This document shows positions 24,561-36,429 of a stretch of 64,000 nucleotides of DNA, in pieces. The notes beneath the pieces are model-generated. The model was not told where the DNA came from. It was given only the letters and a program-made list of their open reading frames with translations, and did not search any database. The translations under genes were made by a program, and so were the position numbers. This DNA comes from Larimichthys crocea (lineage: Eukaryota > Chordata > Actinopteri > Sciaenidae): contig NC_040032.1 in assembly GCF_000972845.2 (NCBI RefSeq), forward strand, positions 12,904,002-12,968,001. Direction: 5' to 3'. Every line of letters begins with the position of its first letter. Position 1 is the stretch's first letter.

Positions 24561-27429
24561 TGACATCAAAAATTGGGGCTACGGGGTCGGGTTACAGGGA
24601 ATGCGGAAGTAGTACGTAGCCAAGAGCTGCAAGATGCACGGCAAAAGCAAAAAACAGGGTGGCAGCGCATGGCCATGGCCAATTTCAGTGGAAATTATGT
24701 GGAATAGGATTTGTTATTGGAAGCCTGAGAGCCTGAATACTTGGCAAGTATCGCGTGGCTCTGGCACTGGTTTAAGCTTGATAAGTCAAAATGGATTCCG
24801 GCTGAGCCTATTTATGTCATTCCTGAAAACATATGGATAGGATTCAGGCGCTCAATACTTTCAACCTTCAACAATGACATTCAACACCACTTCTCCAGTC
24901 CATTAATCTTCCATGAGAATAGATTTATCATCCACAGCACTGAGGGACTGCATTCAGTCAGCATCAGCCTGAATAGTATTTACCACACCAACCTCGCTCT
25001 GTATCAATTTCATCAATTAAAGAGCCTTATTTTGCTGGGTATACTGTAACATAACCACAGTAAAGGTCACAACGTTCCTCTGATTCCACAGATTTTATTT
25101 TGTGTTCAAGGCCTCTAGGTGTGGTAAATAATTAGCAGAGATAAACTAGTGCCATGCATTCTCAACCCGAGGGCTGCTCAGAGGTCACTGCACACAATCA
25201 CACTGTGCTTCTCTCATTCTAATTATATTTCTGGAGAGTGGATGCAGCAAAGTCTGAGTTAAACACTTGTGAATGGAGGCAAGGAGACAGACGTGCCCCA
25301 AGCACTTGTAGAGACAAGCCATCCAATGGGACCTCTCACAGGCCCCTGATGGACATTTGGCTGTTGGGGTACTGGCAGGACGATGGAGGCGCAGCATAAT
25401 TTTGCCCGACTGCCATGTCACAAAGTGTCAAAATCTGTCCCTGACAACACGACTGCAGGCGATTAGAGAGAAAATGGGAAAGAGACATAAAAGAGAGAGA
25501 GAGACGAGAGAAAAGAGGACTTGATTTGGAGTGCCAGAGGTGGTAATAAGCATGTCTGGCCACTTCCTAGGAGACAGCCTATTCATCAGGTTGATTTAGA
25601 GTCAAAGGTGTAGCCAATTCAAGTGATCTTGTATCTGGGTTCTCTGGCAGAGTCAGCTCTGCAGTTGGCTACAGAACCTGGCATTATGTATGAGAAAAAT
25701 AGAAAGCTGGTATTGTGGACACGATCTATTCGCTAACACGCAAGGACTTACAGAGATACAAAAAAAATAAAAAATCTTCTGGAATCTGTTCCAGGTGTTC
25801 CTGGATGAATGAATTAATAGGAACCCCAGATGGCACGAATCAAAGGGTGAGTCATCCTGTCAAAACCACGGCCTTTAAACGATTTCATATTCGATCACAG
25901 GAGCAGACGATCTTGAGATTTTAGTCCTAAAAGCAAACTCGGTTTAACTTCCCTGACTAGATATCAGTCGATTTGATCTCTCGTGACTTTTCAAGCTCTT
26001 ATTAAATCAAAAGCTGGTGAAAGTGCTTTGAGCGGTTACATTCCCATCACTAAATTCTTTTAAAATGCAGCTTATACCTTTTCTTTCCCCCCCAAAGCTT
26101 AGACTAGTTTTTATCTGTATATGGCAGATACATTTGCAGAGCGTTTCTATTGTTGTAAGGGGTAACTATTATTCTGCCCCCTTTATTTATATCTAAACAA
26201 CAGGATATGATGCAAAACACCACGTCTGTATTTCTATCATCTTAAGTCTTTCAATCTGCCCTGACTTGTTTACATCGCTGCTGAAAAGCCACTAAACAGT
26301 CACAAAGAAAATTCCCTGCACTGCATCTGTTGCTCATTTCACACTGTCGCTATGCACACACACTGGGGCCTCGGCAAAGAGTACGATCCCATGATAATGA
26401 GCTAATTATAGGTACAACATTCCTACTTCCATATCTAAATGCTTGTCTCTAATAGGAAACATTTCAAATTATTGAGAGGCAGAGAGAGAAAGAGACGGAT
26501 AATTGATGCAAGCAATTACAAGTTCTGTGTTGGAGCAAATTGGCCAGCATATCTGGACATGTAGGGGGACTGCGACCTCATTTACATCAGAGTGTCAGGA
26601 AATAATTGGAGAATGTACTGAGGAGGTGGGATGGGCATAGTGTAATGCAGACCAGCTCCGGTCACATTACATAAGCAGTTCACTTGGACAGCGGGATTCA
26701 GTTCAGACAAGATGCTTACGGAAAAGACTGTACTCAGGAGGTCAAGGACAAAACATTATGTGCAGTCTTGGCATGCTCCAGCAAATTTAATCATAATAGT
26801 GATTTTTACTACAACAAATATACTTTGTGACATTAATCCGCTTCCAAAAGCTGTAATTTGAGGATTTGAAATGGTTTCACCACATGCACACAGGATTCCG
26901 AATAGGCTGTCATGTTTTCATCGGAAAGCCAGTAATAACTGAGTTCAGTTTTACTAGCCATAAGAGAGACTCGGGCTGTGTTTGGGCTGAAACCGCTTCA
27001 AAAGCTCGGGAAGACGATGTGCTCGACTTTTAACAATATCACTTCCAGATGTTTCATTACAAAACAACTTTCAAAGACCTCACCGCAAGAAAACCTTCTC
27101 GTGTGAGAGGAGCCAGGACACAAGAGTATGGATTTCAGGAACCCGCAATTTTCACATTTTCATTTCAGTTGGAAAAACAGCATGCAAAACTGTCTGGAGT
27201 GACACCAATGGAGTGCTAGAATTAATGATATGGTTACAACCCGTGCAACCAAGCCAACACACACATCATTACCCTGTGTTACAGCAGGATATTCCACACC
27301 ATAGACTATATAAAGGTGTTGTCCAAAGCATTAGATAGCATTGCATGTGTTTCGATTTGACAGAGGCAGAATTCACTCAGTAGTACAGGGTTCAACAGGA
27401 AGCTAAAAAATCGCCACTGAAATATGGGG
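24561..27429. other. auts2: Intron without recognised features
   Basis: A short GA-rich stretch at about 25490-25512 is the only low-complexity feature. Nothing coding is supported. Confidence 0.55.
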
Positions 27430-28260
27430 GTGCATTCATTATAGTCTGCCTCTCGTGCCTCTCATCAGGCTGGCTAACACTGACTGACGGGCTCTGACCC
27501 AGTACTCCGGAGCTTCTCTCTATTGCCCCCGCCTCTCATCAAGAGCCTTGGGTGGAAAAAAAGGAGTAACATGCTGTTTACTCGCAATCCCAGGCCCGTA
27601 ATTGCCAATTTATTTGATAGGCAGCCGGGTAATGATGGCATTTCACCCCTTGCCGCAGAGACTAAACGGGAGTGATTCATCCCAAGCTCCCTGCCCTCCC
27701 TGATCCAGCAGACTCCCTCTGCTCAGGACTGCTGCCTGCCTGAATGCCTGCCACCCAGACTGAAGGGGTGTGGTGCGGTGGGGGACGCGGGGGGTGGCTG
27801 CCATGTCGGCTTCAAACGAACCCAAAAGGGAGCCCCGGCGCTTCAGAGCAAATGCGGCTAAGCCTGCCAATTTAGCTGGGGTTTGGGGTTGAGGCAAACA
27901 CAGCCGAGCTGATGTGCCATTTGTAGGCCTTAATGAGCTGGCAGGATGGAGTGAGGAGGGAAGGCGAGCGGGGAGAAAGGAGGCTGCCAGGCCTGACCTC
28001 CTCTGGCCTCTATCTCCCTGCCAGCCAGTGCCAGGTCGGCAAACTCAGTTCATCTGCTTCATCGGAGCGTAGTCGCTCCGTGGAGGGGAAGGGAGTGCTA
28101 CAGCAAATACCATTAGCGAACTGTTGGTCTAATGAACAGTTTGGGTCAAAGCTGGCTCCTGTCTCACACTGCTCCCTGATACTAACGAGTGACTTAGATG
28201 GTTTTCTCTTTGTTTTCGCACTGTGAGGGAGCGTCTCTTTGCAGCTGAACCACATGAGCA
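27430..28260. promoter_or_regulatory. Candidate regulatory block, GC-rich
   Basis: About 800 bp of unique sequence, richer in GC than the rest of the intron (for example GCGGTGGGGGACGCGGGGGG near 27776) and with text such as CCCGTAATTGCCAATTTATT. Overlapping open frames on both strands have no domain and no splice sites of note. Confidence 0.3.
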
Positions 28261-29799
28261 GTCCAGTTGCGCTGTGCAGTGTTAAAACCAAAATAGTTTT
28301 AACATTTCAGTAGAGCAAGCACACGCCGACTGCCATAGCAGAGAAAATGCTGGAGGCTTTCATAAATCACCTGGAAATACATCCAGCTTCTTGTGTAACA
28401 ATAATAGTTTACAATATTTAACTGTATTTCTATGATCAGGAAAATAAACAAAACTCAAAATCAGTGCCAAGTCAAACAGCTTTTTTTGTCTTCGCCTCCT
28501 TCTTTCAGCCTGGGGAACAGAGCTCTGCCACAAAAGCTACGACTTGCACCTCTTGTGATGTGTGAAGTGGGTTTTTACAGCATGGCTGGAGGGGACTTGT
28601 TCAGAAACCTGTGGGGACCGGAGATGAAGCCTCACGCGGTGTGACCATCTGAAGTGACACGGGGGTCTAAAAGTCTGTCTTCATGCTGCCCAGCTTTCAG
28701 CAGCTCTTTCTGAAGACATGCTCAGTCTCCTGTGGGGTGTCTTGACCAGACGAAGCAAGGGGGAACCGGGGGCTGACGTTCCCTTCTATCCTCCTGAGTG
28801 TACTGAGTGGCTGAAATGCCAGCTCAGGTGGAAGTGATTATAGAGAGGGCGAGAGATGCTTCCTGAGAACAAGTCTGGAGTGGGGGGAAAGTAGCATGTT
28901 TTCTTTTTCTTTTCTTTTTTTTCTAAATAATTTTCTTGGGGCTTTTATGTCTTGATTTGGAGAGTGACAGCTGAAGACAGACAGGAAACTGGGGGCGAGA
29001 GTGGGGACCAGGTGAGCTACAGGCGCGCCTGGAAAGCAGAACGTTTCTGCTTGAGATATTCGGAAAATGAATTATGGATATAATTTGGGATTTAAGACAA
29101 TGTTCCAACACAATTACTCTGACTAAACACATTGGCTGTTGCTGTGAACTATATTCATTTCAGGCGGCTGATTTCATACCTGATATTCAAACCGAACACG
29201 CCGGATGTGAAGCGACAGTGACAGTCTCTGTATGCACGCTGAAGTGGCTGAGTAATAAGGTCAAACCAGAATATGATGCAACGGTTTCATTGGTGTGTAA
29301 TGAGTCGAAGTGCAAATCATCAAAGAAATGTAATGTGAATGGTTCATGTTCTATTTCAATGGATTCTTGGTCTTCCTTTAGGATAACAACTTAGATCAAG
29401 CTTGATGTAGAAACCTCTTTTATCTAGAGGCAAGCAGCATCAAAGATAGTTGTGCCAACCTCGTTAGGGCAATCAATATAATTTAATATGTAGTTATAAT
29501 ATGCATTATTTTACAAAGCATGTGAAAGCCGAGCAGAATAACAAAGGCCCTCCGCTTAATGTGACCATGGGAATCAGATTTACTCATACATTAAGCATGA
29601 ACCGTTTTAAAGTATATTAATAATCCATAGGTTAAGTGTTTTCAGACCTCCATTGTTTAAGACAAATCTGCTTTGGTATAGCACGGCACAGTCACCACAG
29701 TGAAGTCTGACAGAAATCAGCGAGTATCATTTCAATTTCTGTTGTCAACATCAAATTACTTATTTCATTTCATGCCCAGTCAAGCATCGTAAAGCTACA

Positions 29800-30120
29800 C
29801 GCAGAATCAGTTTTGCTTCAGTTGCTCGGCCATGTCTTTCTCAAAGACTAGCTCGCCTCCCATCTGACAGCTTTAATTATGGCTGGATATCTGATCGTTT
29901 CGCTGTAGATTCTCCACACAAATCAAAGAGCAGGGGTTGGTGTCTGGCAGCAAGGTCCCTCGAGCCTGCTCGCTTTACATCTTTGGAATATGTCACAGGG
30001 CGCAGGGACACAGTCACTCTTTCTTCTGTCAGTTAATGCTTGCCTTCAGCTCCTCCGCAAGAACGAGGACCTGGGTAAGTAGTGTCTTTTTTTGTATCAG
30101 TCATAAAGAACCTCTGGGAG
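29800..30120. promoter_or_regulatory. Candidate regulatory block
   Basis: Unique text including CAGCTTTAATTATGGCTGGA and CAAATCAAAGAGCAGGGG (TAATTA and a TCF/LEF-like ATCAAAG). It contains an exon-like 25-bp segment on the plus strand at 30050-30074, treated separately. Confidence 0.28.
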
Positions 30121-30136
30121 AGTGAGTCTGTCCACG

Positions 30137-30140
<4 letters not shown>

Positions 30141-30178
<38 letters not shown>
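30141..30178. repeat. (TG)19 microsatellite
   Basis: An uninterrupted TG run 0.5 kb upstream (on the plus strand) of the TTAA MITE. Confidence 0.97.
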
Positions 30179-30179
<1 letters not shown>

Positions 30180-30672
30180 TGTAAATAGTGCTCTCCCCGT
30201 GAAGAACTTCAAGAGCACACTTAGGACAATTTAAGATTCACCACAAAGTGCTCCGCAGAAGCAGAATTTTATTGTTTCAACACCAAAAGAAATCCTGACA
30301 AAATGGATAATATAACATTCATAACTTACCTTTTGTCTGTGTGGCATACCATAAGTTTGAGGTCACACACATAATGACTCTTGAATTATGAAAATGAAAT
30401 AGAATTTCTAATATTTGTGCTGAAAGAATGTGCACTGACTCATAACATTTACCTAACTCTCTATAAAATATATCTTGGTTTTAGGAATGATGAATGTAAA
30501 CTTGGTAATCATCCTCAAAGCAATAAAATGTCATATTTGTGTCCACTGTAGAGCTTACTGTTACTAATTCTTGCTCTCTAACCATTATATATCACTGAGT
30601 TACTATGGTGCATATGATGCATGATGCTATTATGCATTTTTTAAACTGGTCAGTGCTCACATTGTTCGATTA

Positions 30673-30974
30673 TTAAAAGTAACCTGTGGAGTTTTTTACG
30701 TCGCACTATGGAACTTTTAGATGAGTGGATCCCTGTTTTGTTTGCACGCGTACAAGGATGCATTTGTATTGCTGTCACACTTTTCCACTGATCATAATGC
30801 GTAATATGCCGGCAAAGGTAGGAAAGAAGAATGCTGCATGCATGTAAGCAACGTAAAGAAAAAAATAACAAATATGTTCTGAGGAAGGAAATGCATTCAG
30901 TACATTTTGCGTTAACATTTAATGCAAATATAACTTTTGTTTGTCTACAAGAAAACTCCACAGGGAACCTTTAA
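30673..30974. mobile_element. piggyBac-like MITE flanked by TTAA, 226 bp from the auts2 exon
   Basis: The left end reads TTAAAAGTAACCTGTGGAGTT and the inverse of the right end reads TTAAAGGTTCCCTGTGGAGTT, so about 20 bp form terminal inverted repeats. TTAA lies at both ends (30673-30676 and 30971-30974), the target of piggyBac-type elements. The element is about 302 bp and has no coding capacity. It sits in the intron just past the 5' splice site of the exon at 31200-31301. Confidence 0.8.
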
Positions 30975-31193
30975 GTACTGATCATATACAATTTGCCAAA
31001 CAACTGTGACTTTAAGCAACGCACGTAAATAGGAAATCATCTGTGGAGAAGTTAGTTTTAATATATATATACATATTCCCTCAGACTTTTTGTCTTAATT
31101 ACATTTCATTACAAAAATATGAACCAAAATTATTGTGTTAAGTGTTGAAATAAGCTCTGACAAAACCTCAAACTATCACTGAAGTAAGATTCT

Positions 31194-31199
31194 ACTCAC
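31194..31199 (-). other. auts2: 5' splice site of the auts2 exon
   Basis: On the minus strand the exon ends ...CTGACAGAT and the intron begins GTGAGTAG. GTGAGT fits the U1 consensus at +1 to +6, while the exonic -1 base is T instead of G, which weakens the site a little. The boundary falls in phase 0 after the Asp codon, as in the mammalian gene as I remember it. Confidence 0.88.
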
Positions 31200-31301
31200 A
31201 TCTGTCAGTCTGTCTCTGGAGCTGCTCCTGATGGAAGGTTTGGACTCCCCGCTCACACTCTCGCTGTCGCTGTCCTTACAGTTGTTCTGCCCCGGCTTCA
31301 G
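31200..31301 (-). CDS. auts2: Internal coding exon of auts2 (equivalent to human AUTS2 exon 3)
   Basis: Read on the minus strand, these 102 bases give 34 codons beginning [15 protein letters not shown] and ending SSSRDRLTD, with no stop. From memory, human AUTS2 has LKPGQNSCRDSDSES...SSSRERLSD at this place, also 34 residues; about 26 are identical and most changes are conservative (R/K, E/D, S/T). The exon is bounded by an AG acceptor after a T/G-rich tract and by a GTGAGT donor, and starts and ends in phase 0, so skipping it would keep frame. AUTS2 is a nuclear protein that joins the non-canonical PRC1 complexes with PCGF3/5, recruits CK2 and p300 and turns PRC1 into an activator; a cytoplasmic pool regulates Rac1/Cdc42 and neurite growth. 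This segment is a hydrophilic, Ser/Asp/Glu-rich, probably disordered linker with CK2-like acidic serine sites; no folded domain is visible. Fish carry auts2a and auts2b and the related fbrsl1; this exon cannot decide between the two auts2 copies. Confidence 0.93.
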
Positions 31302-31330
31302 CTGCCAAACACAACACACAAGGAGAGCAA
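31302..31330 (-). other. auts2: 3' splice site of the auts2 exon with polypyrimidine tract
   Basis: On the minus strand the sequence runs CTCTCCTTGTGTGTTG, then TTTGGCAG, then CTGAAGCCG. The tract alternates T with G and C and ends in GCAG. No competing AG lies between the tract and the exon. It places the exon start at the Leu codon, which gives the 34-codon length expected for this exon. Confidence 0.85.
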
Positions 31331-33099
31331 GGGTTAACAGCATGAAGAAAAACTGTTAACAGTGCAGTTTAGAGCTTTACATGGATAACGCTGGCTGGGG
31401 AACGCGTCCCACAGAAATCGGTTCATGAATATGTGAGAACTGGCAGGAGCTGCGGCGCTGTCTCTGTAAATCTGTCATGTTTCTGAGCCTATTCAGCAGC
31501 CATCACTCCGCTTGCCAATGATAGACACCATCTGATCTCGCAGTATGAGACTCCTCTCAGCCCACGAAATAGAGAACAGGGACAAAGACCCTTCCAGAAC
31601 CTTCAAATGGAGCCACTATCCATTCCAAGCAGACACCACATGCCGAGGCAGCAGGAGCTCAGCAAGTGTCATCCTCTAGACACTCTGTTCGAGATGCAGC
31701 AAAATGACAAGAATAAAGAGGAAGGACGTGCCAATCCGCGAGCATCTGAGGCCCTTCAAAATCTGGAGAACAATAAAAGACTCTTGGGAGTGTGGAGTGA
31801 AGTGGAAGGAGGTGGGGTCCGTACTTCCCGTCCAAGTCTGCGATTGATGTCCTCTGGAGCTCCCATGCTGCTCCTTCCAGACCAGACAAACGCTGCAGGT
31901 TTCATTTCAAAAGCACATAAAACGATGGCTTTATGGAACAGCGTAGTAAGCAGCTGCTCTGCCACCTAATAGGAAAAGCAGAGCATGGCGCTGCACACAC
32001 AAAGGACTTGGACCAGAAGATGATGGCCTTCTCTTTTCTCCTCCCTTTTCCTGCTCTGGAGGGACTGAACAGAGCTACAGTGTATGTTGTGTGTTATTTT
32101 ACCCCTGCTTCAGTATTCTCTTTTCAGGTATCTGCCATCATTTAGTGCGATGAAAGGGCACAAGGTGGGGGAATACCAAATGAACCCTTGAGTTGAGCGG
32201 ATAATTAAAATGAAAATGTTCCCTTTTCTGTAGCCATTAGCGGTGTGAAAGGAATCCTATTCCTAGGGAGGATTGCATGATGGGTGGAAGGCGGGTGGAT
32301 TTGCCAGAGTGCCGAATGTGATAAGAGAGTTTGAGCACTGGGAATGCCTGATGGGCCTGTTTGACTCCGTGTGTGCACGTGTTTGAATATGTGGTGTGCA
32401 CGTACATGCATGTAATGGGTGTCTATGTGGTTTGACAGTGCTGAGACAAGTCTGGGGGAGAGCACAGGCGCGTGGGCACGTGTACAGACGCATGCACGCC
32501 CAATGCCCTGCGCTGTGATAGCACTAATTACCTCCAACGCATTTTATTCCCACAAAAACCAGGGCACATTTTCTCTCTTTCTCTTGTAAATGCCAGTTTG
32601 TCTGAGGGGACTTTACATATTTTTAGAGAGAAAGGGGGAATAATATCTCATCCACCATGGTCCGTGAACTGATCCTTGAAGAAAGGGCGAGGGACACTGT
32701 TTACGCCCCAGTCTGCGGACTCCTTCATCAAAACATGTTGACCTATAATATTTATTAACCAGCCAGTGTCCCTGCTGACAACACCGGGCAGCTCATGCCA
32801 GCATACTCATGCATTTATGAATGTGCACACAGACAAAAGAAAGTACCCAGACCATACTGAGAGCTGCTGCTGACTCCGGCACCGCATTTCCAGCCCAAAA
32901 ACCAGATTCATATACAGTACGCTTATGAAGAATATAATCAGGCAAGTGTGGAAGAGATATAGAGATTTGTATTTTATTAATCAACGTGGTATCAAACTGA
33001 TTCTGCAGTAGCGAAACCACATAATCACACTGTCTGTATCCTGGCTTATCAGTGGGGAAAGTACTCCGTGAAATCAGAAATCTCGCACAAATTTAACTG

Positions 33100-33620
33100 T
33101 GTGTAATGTCTGAAGAACATGTCTAATAAAGACATTCCAATAAAGAGCGGCTCATCTTTCAGGGCTATTACATAGCTTGGGACCTGATTACACAGCTATT
33201 TGAAAACGTATCCCTCAGCTTGTTCCCTTTAATTTCCCCCTGAGCTCCCTTAAATTACTTCAGAGAATTGTGTTTTTTTTTTTTTTTTCCATCCGCTCTC
33301 CCCTTTCTGAGGTTCAGATGATGGATTCATTTCTTTTTAACGGCGTGATTAATGGACGTCTTTGGCAAATGGAGGGAATGCTGGTGGTCAGTGCCATCAA
33401 AAAGTGAAGTTGAATTTTTAATGACCTGCTGGGCGATGATAAATCTAAATGAGAAGCCCATGCGTGTGGGTGCGAGGGGGTCGTCTCTGTGACCTCTGCT
33501 ATAACAACGCTGATCTGATCACTCCCAGTTATTACAGCGTGCGAGTCATCCTCTATATTTTTATAGCCTTTTAAACTTAGCTTTAGTTTTAGACCTCTCG
33601 TAATGAACACCAGCGTTCAG
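33100..33620. promoter_or_regulatory. Candidate regulatory block
   Basis: Unique sequence broken only by a T-run near 33271-33288, with CCTTTAATTTCCCCCTGAGC, GGCGTGATTAATGGACGTC and TTTTTAATGACCTGCTGGG. Support is motif texture only. Confidence 0.28.
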
Positions 33621-34399
33621 CAGCGATCTGAAGTGCACAGAAGAGACGCGTGTGCAGATGCCTCAGACTGGTGTGCTGTGCTTATGCAATAGCATAAAGA
33701 CATTAATTAAGACGCAGGTTGAGGCATACAGATGCATTTATTTAATGACCTTACTGAATCTGCGCAGCCTGGGTAAGAACCGGCCCTGTAGGAAGATAAC
33801 AAACAGATGGTTTTAATATTCCAGAGGCTAATTTCACAACAATTAAAGACACAGCGAGACATTAGCATCTAATGAAACATTTAAACTACTAGTAAGTGCA
33901 TCTGCCATTAATTTCCGCACAGTGAGGTCTTGTTTTCCCGCAATCTGTTCTGTGTTAGGGGATAAAGTTTTTTTTTTTTTTCTTTCCCCTCTTCTCTCTT
34001 ACCAGTCTGAATTTACTGAAGTAGAGAATCAACAACTGTTTTCAATCAGCAGTCAGCGTGATGCTTTGGAAAAGAGCAGCCCAAACCTCAGCATGAAACA
34101 GATCAGCCCGCAAGTATGAGAAATCATTTAACATTTCTTATAAATCATCCTTAAAAAAAACAAAAACAAACACTTGTACTTAAGTTACTAGCAACTATTC
34201 AAACTGTTACAGCCACACTTTATTTAAATAGTCCAGTGGTGACAAGTGAACATACCCTCAAACGATTATGTGTTAGAAATGTCTGATGTAACATAATTAG
34301 TGATGCTCATAACTGAGTGAAAAATACTTTAATAGTGTTATATTATCTGCAGAGACACAGCAAACACTTCAAGCACATCTACTTCTCACTTGAAGGCTG

Positions 34400-34985
34400 C
34401 AGTGTTACCGCTGTTACTCAGCAGAGCTGCTACGCACTCAATAAAAACTGAACAATTCCTCAGTGCAATCATGCAAAACCCTGATTCCCCCCCAAAAATT
34501 AGGACACTTCGTAAAACATAAATTTAGCCCAGTCTATGATTTCCAGACCACAGCACACTTTTCCACTTTTCACAGTTCATCTCATCCCATGAGCTCTAGT
34601 TGAGAGAAGTTGGCGGGGTTTTTGGATGTTGTTGATCAATGTCTTTTGCTTTGCATGGTCCTAATTTATACTGTGTTTACTGACAATGGTTTTCCGAAGT
34701 GTTCCCGACCCCATAGAGTAATATCTTTTATACAATAATGTTGGTTTTTAATGCAGATCGAAGGTCATGGACGATCAGTGTTAGTCTTCTGCCGTGCCCC
34801 TTACTTTCTTTGGATAGTTTAATGATATTGAGGATTGCAGGTGGTGAGATCTTTAAATTCTTTGCAACTGTGTCCTGCCTTGTCCTACTCTTGCTTGTGA
34901 ACGACTGAGCTGTTCAAGGATGCCCCCTTTATACCCACTCATGATTCTATCACCTGTTACCAATTAACCTGCTTACCTGTGTGAA
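34400..34985 (-). mobile_element. Decayed, internally deleted Tc1/mariner element
   Basis: On the minus strand the sequence gives a Tc1-like 5' leader (AGGTAAGCAGGTTAATTGG, GGGTATAAAGGGGGCATCC), blocks such as GACCTTCGATCTGCATTAAA and GAACACTTCGGAAAACCATTG, and the transposase signature WKSVLWS near 34540-34566. The following catalytic Asp is replaced (SGN instead of SDE), and several stops and frameshifts are present. The 3' end is recognisable as ATTGAGTG. Much of the catalytic domain between these blocks is missing. It is a dead relic; the boundaries are approximate. Confidence 0.75.
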
Positions 34986-35016
34986 CACTCCATGACTTTT
35001 CTTGCTCCTGTCCAGA

Positions 35017-35440
35017 CTTTTTTTTGGACCGTCTTGCAGGCATCTGTTATGATCTGTTGTGTTCTCCCTTCCATTCGGTTTCTGCCTGTCATCGCTGTGT
35101 GTGTATCACTGGGCGTGGCCTCCACTTTCCCTCTCACCTGCCTGATCACCTCACCACCTGTTCGTCATCATATAATCAACCACTGCAGTACAAAAGACCC
35201 GGCTCTTGCTAGCTCTCATCTCTCTCCTCCTGTTATCCACCTGCCACGCTCAGTCCTGTCTCATCTTTGTTTCCGTTTTGGACCTTGCCACGCTGCCACC
35301 ACCAGCCCTGCACTAGCAATTGGGTTCCCTCTCAACAAGATCTCCACCTGCTGTGCACATTGCACCTCTGTTTCTAATATACTGGGACTGTTGTTTGCAC
35401 AGTACATTAGTTTGGACAATAAATATATTCATCAAGGCTG
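35017..35440 (+). repeat. Unclassified repeat-like segment, possibly a solo LTR remnant
   Basis: It begins TTTTTTTTGGACCGTCTTGC followed by AGGCATC, which resembles a Tc1 terminus. It continues with pyrimidine-rich text containing CACCTGCCTGATCACCTCAC, a TATA-like CATATAATCAACC and a final AATAAA at 35418-35423, an arrangement seen in fish Gypsy LTRs. The open frame at 34992-35456 (154 codons) crosses this segment and has no recognisable domain. Confidence 0.35.
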
Positions 35441-36429
35441 CATGAGCAAATTTTAAAGCATATATATATATTTTTTTTTTTCTGCCATAGGTCAGTCCTG
35501 TATATTTTGCATTACAGAAATATGCTTGGTCAAATAAGAATCCCACCCTGGTATGCGTGGATTTCCTGTTGTTGACCAAAGGTAGGTTTTTCTCAAAGAA
35601 CTGACGCTATGTTCGCTCGTACACTCTCCAGTGTTGTTACATTTCAATTAGTACAGAGGAAAAGCTGAAGGACTTTTCTTTTTAACATGGCGAAGGTCAG
35701 ACTGAAATAAACAAGTAGTCTTTATGCGTTAGCATACAGCAACATTATTGGAGCCGCCACATGAAATACCAAAGGCGCTGCTTAATGTCACGTATGCCAA
35801 ACAAATTCTTATCCTGACGTGTCTAAGGAAGCACAAGATGCCTGTCCTTTCAATACAAAAAATGTCATTACAAGGACAAAGTCAATATTGAATGTTTTCA
35901 TTTTAATATTGTCGCGAGTGGCACCAGAGGGGGTAATATTGATTCGCAGCATACAGTACATCCCCAGATTAGAGTGCAGAAGAGTTAAGAAATATCTCAT
36001 TTAACACTGTTCCCTTCAAAAGTACACTAAAACAGCTATTACAACAGTGTCTTGAACATGTGGAGTCAATTATTTTCTCACTTACAGAAAAGTGCTCACC
36101 GTTGCCATAGTGGAATTTTACAAGTGCACTGACCTATTCTCAAGGGCTGCACTACAGACTCAATGCAATCAAGCACAAAAGTAGGCCTGCTAACATTTCT
36201 AACCACAAAGGCCTTTTTAAAACAGAGCCATACACAACCCCCCCAACGCCCCCCCATCCCTCATCCCACAGAAAGAAGGAGAGAGAGCGAGAAAAAAAAA
36301 AACGACATCGAGAGAACTGGGCTCAGTTTTCTGTACTGGCCTCAGTGGAATAGCCATCAGCTCCTGGTTTCCCTTAGTTACGCACAACAGCAGCTGCGGA
36401 GCTCGGCGGTAATAAAACCTGGAACAATT

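Larger units (their letters stand above)
1..31199 (-). other. auts2: auts2 intron 3' of the exon (partial, runs off the left edge)
   Basis: This is inferred from the exon at 31200-31301. The next AUTS2 coding exon in vertebrates encodes a short segment with a GTGYFCDSDSDQE-like core. I looked for its reverse complement (a GTCGCTGTC / CAGAAGTAGCC-like string) across this stretch and did not find it, so the intron is at least 31.2 kb. Long introns are normal for the 5' half of AUTS2. It holds interspersed repeats, microsatellites and several unique blocks listed separately. Confidence 0.8.

Noticed and set aside
24600..24625. GCGGAAGTAGTACGTAGCC considered as the next auts2 exon (GYF core, reversed)
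   Set aside because: Only a few bases agree; there are no flanking splice sites and no DSDSDQE-like codons.
34992..35456. 154-codon open frame on the plus strand
   Set aside because: It lies in repeat-like sequence beside a dead Tc1 element; no recognisable domain.
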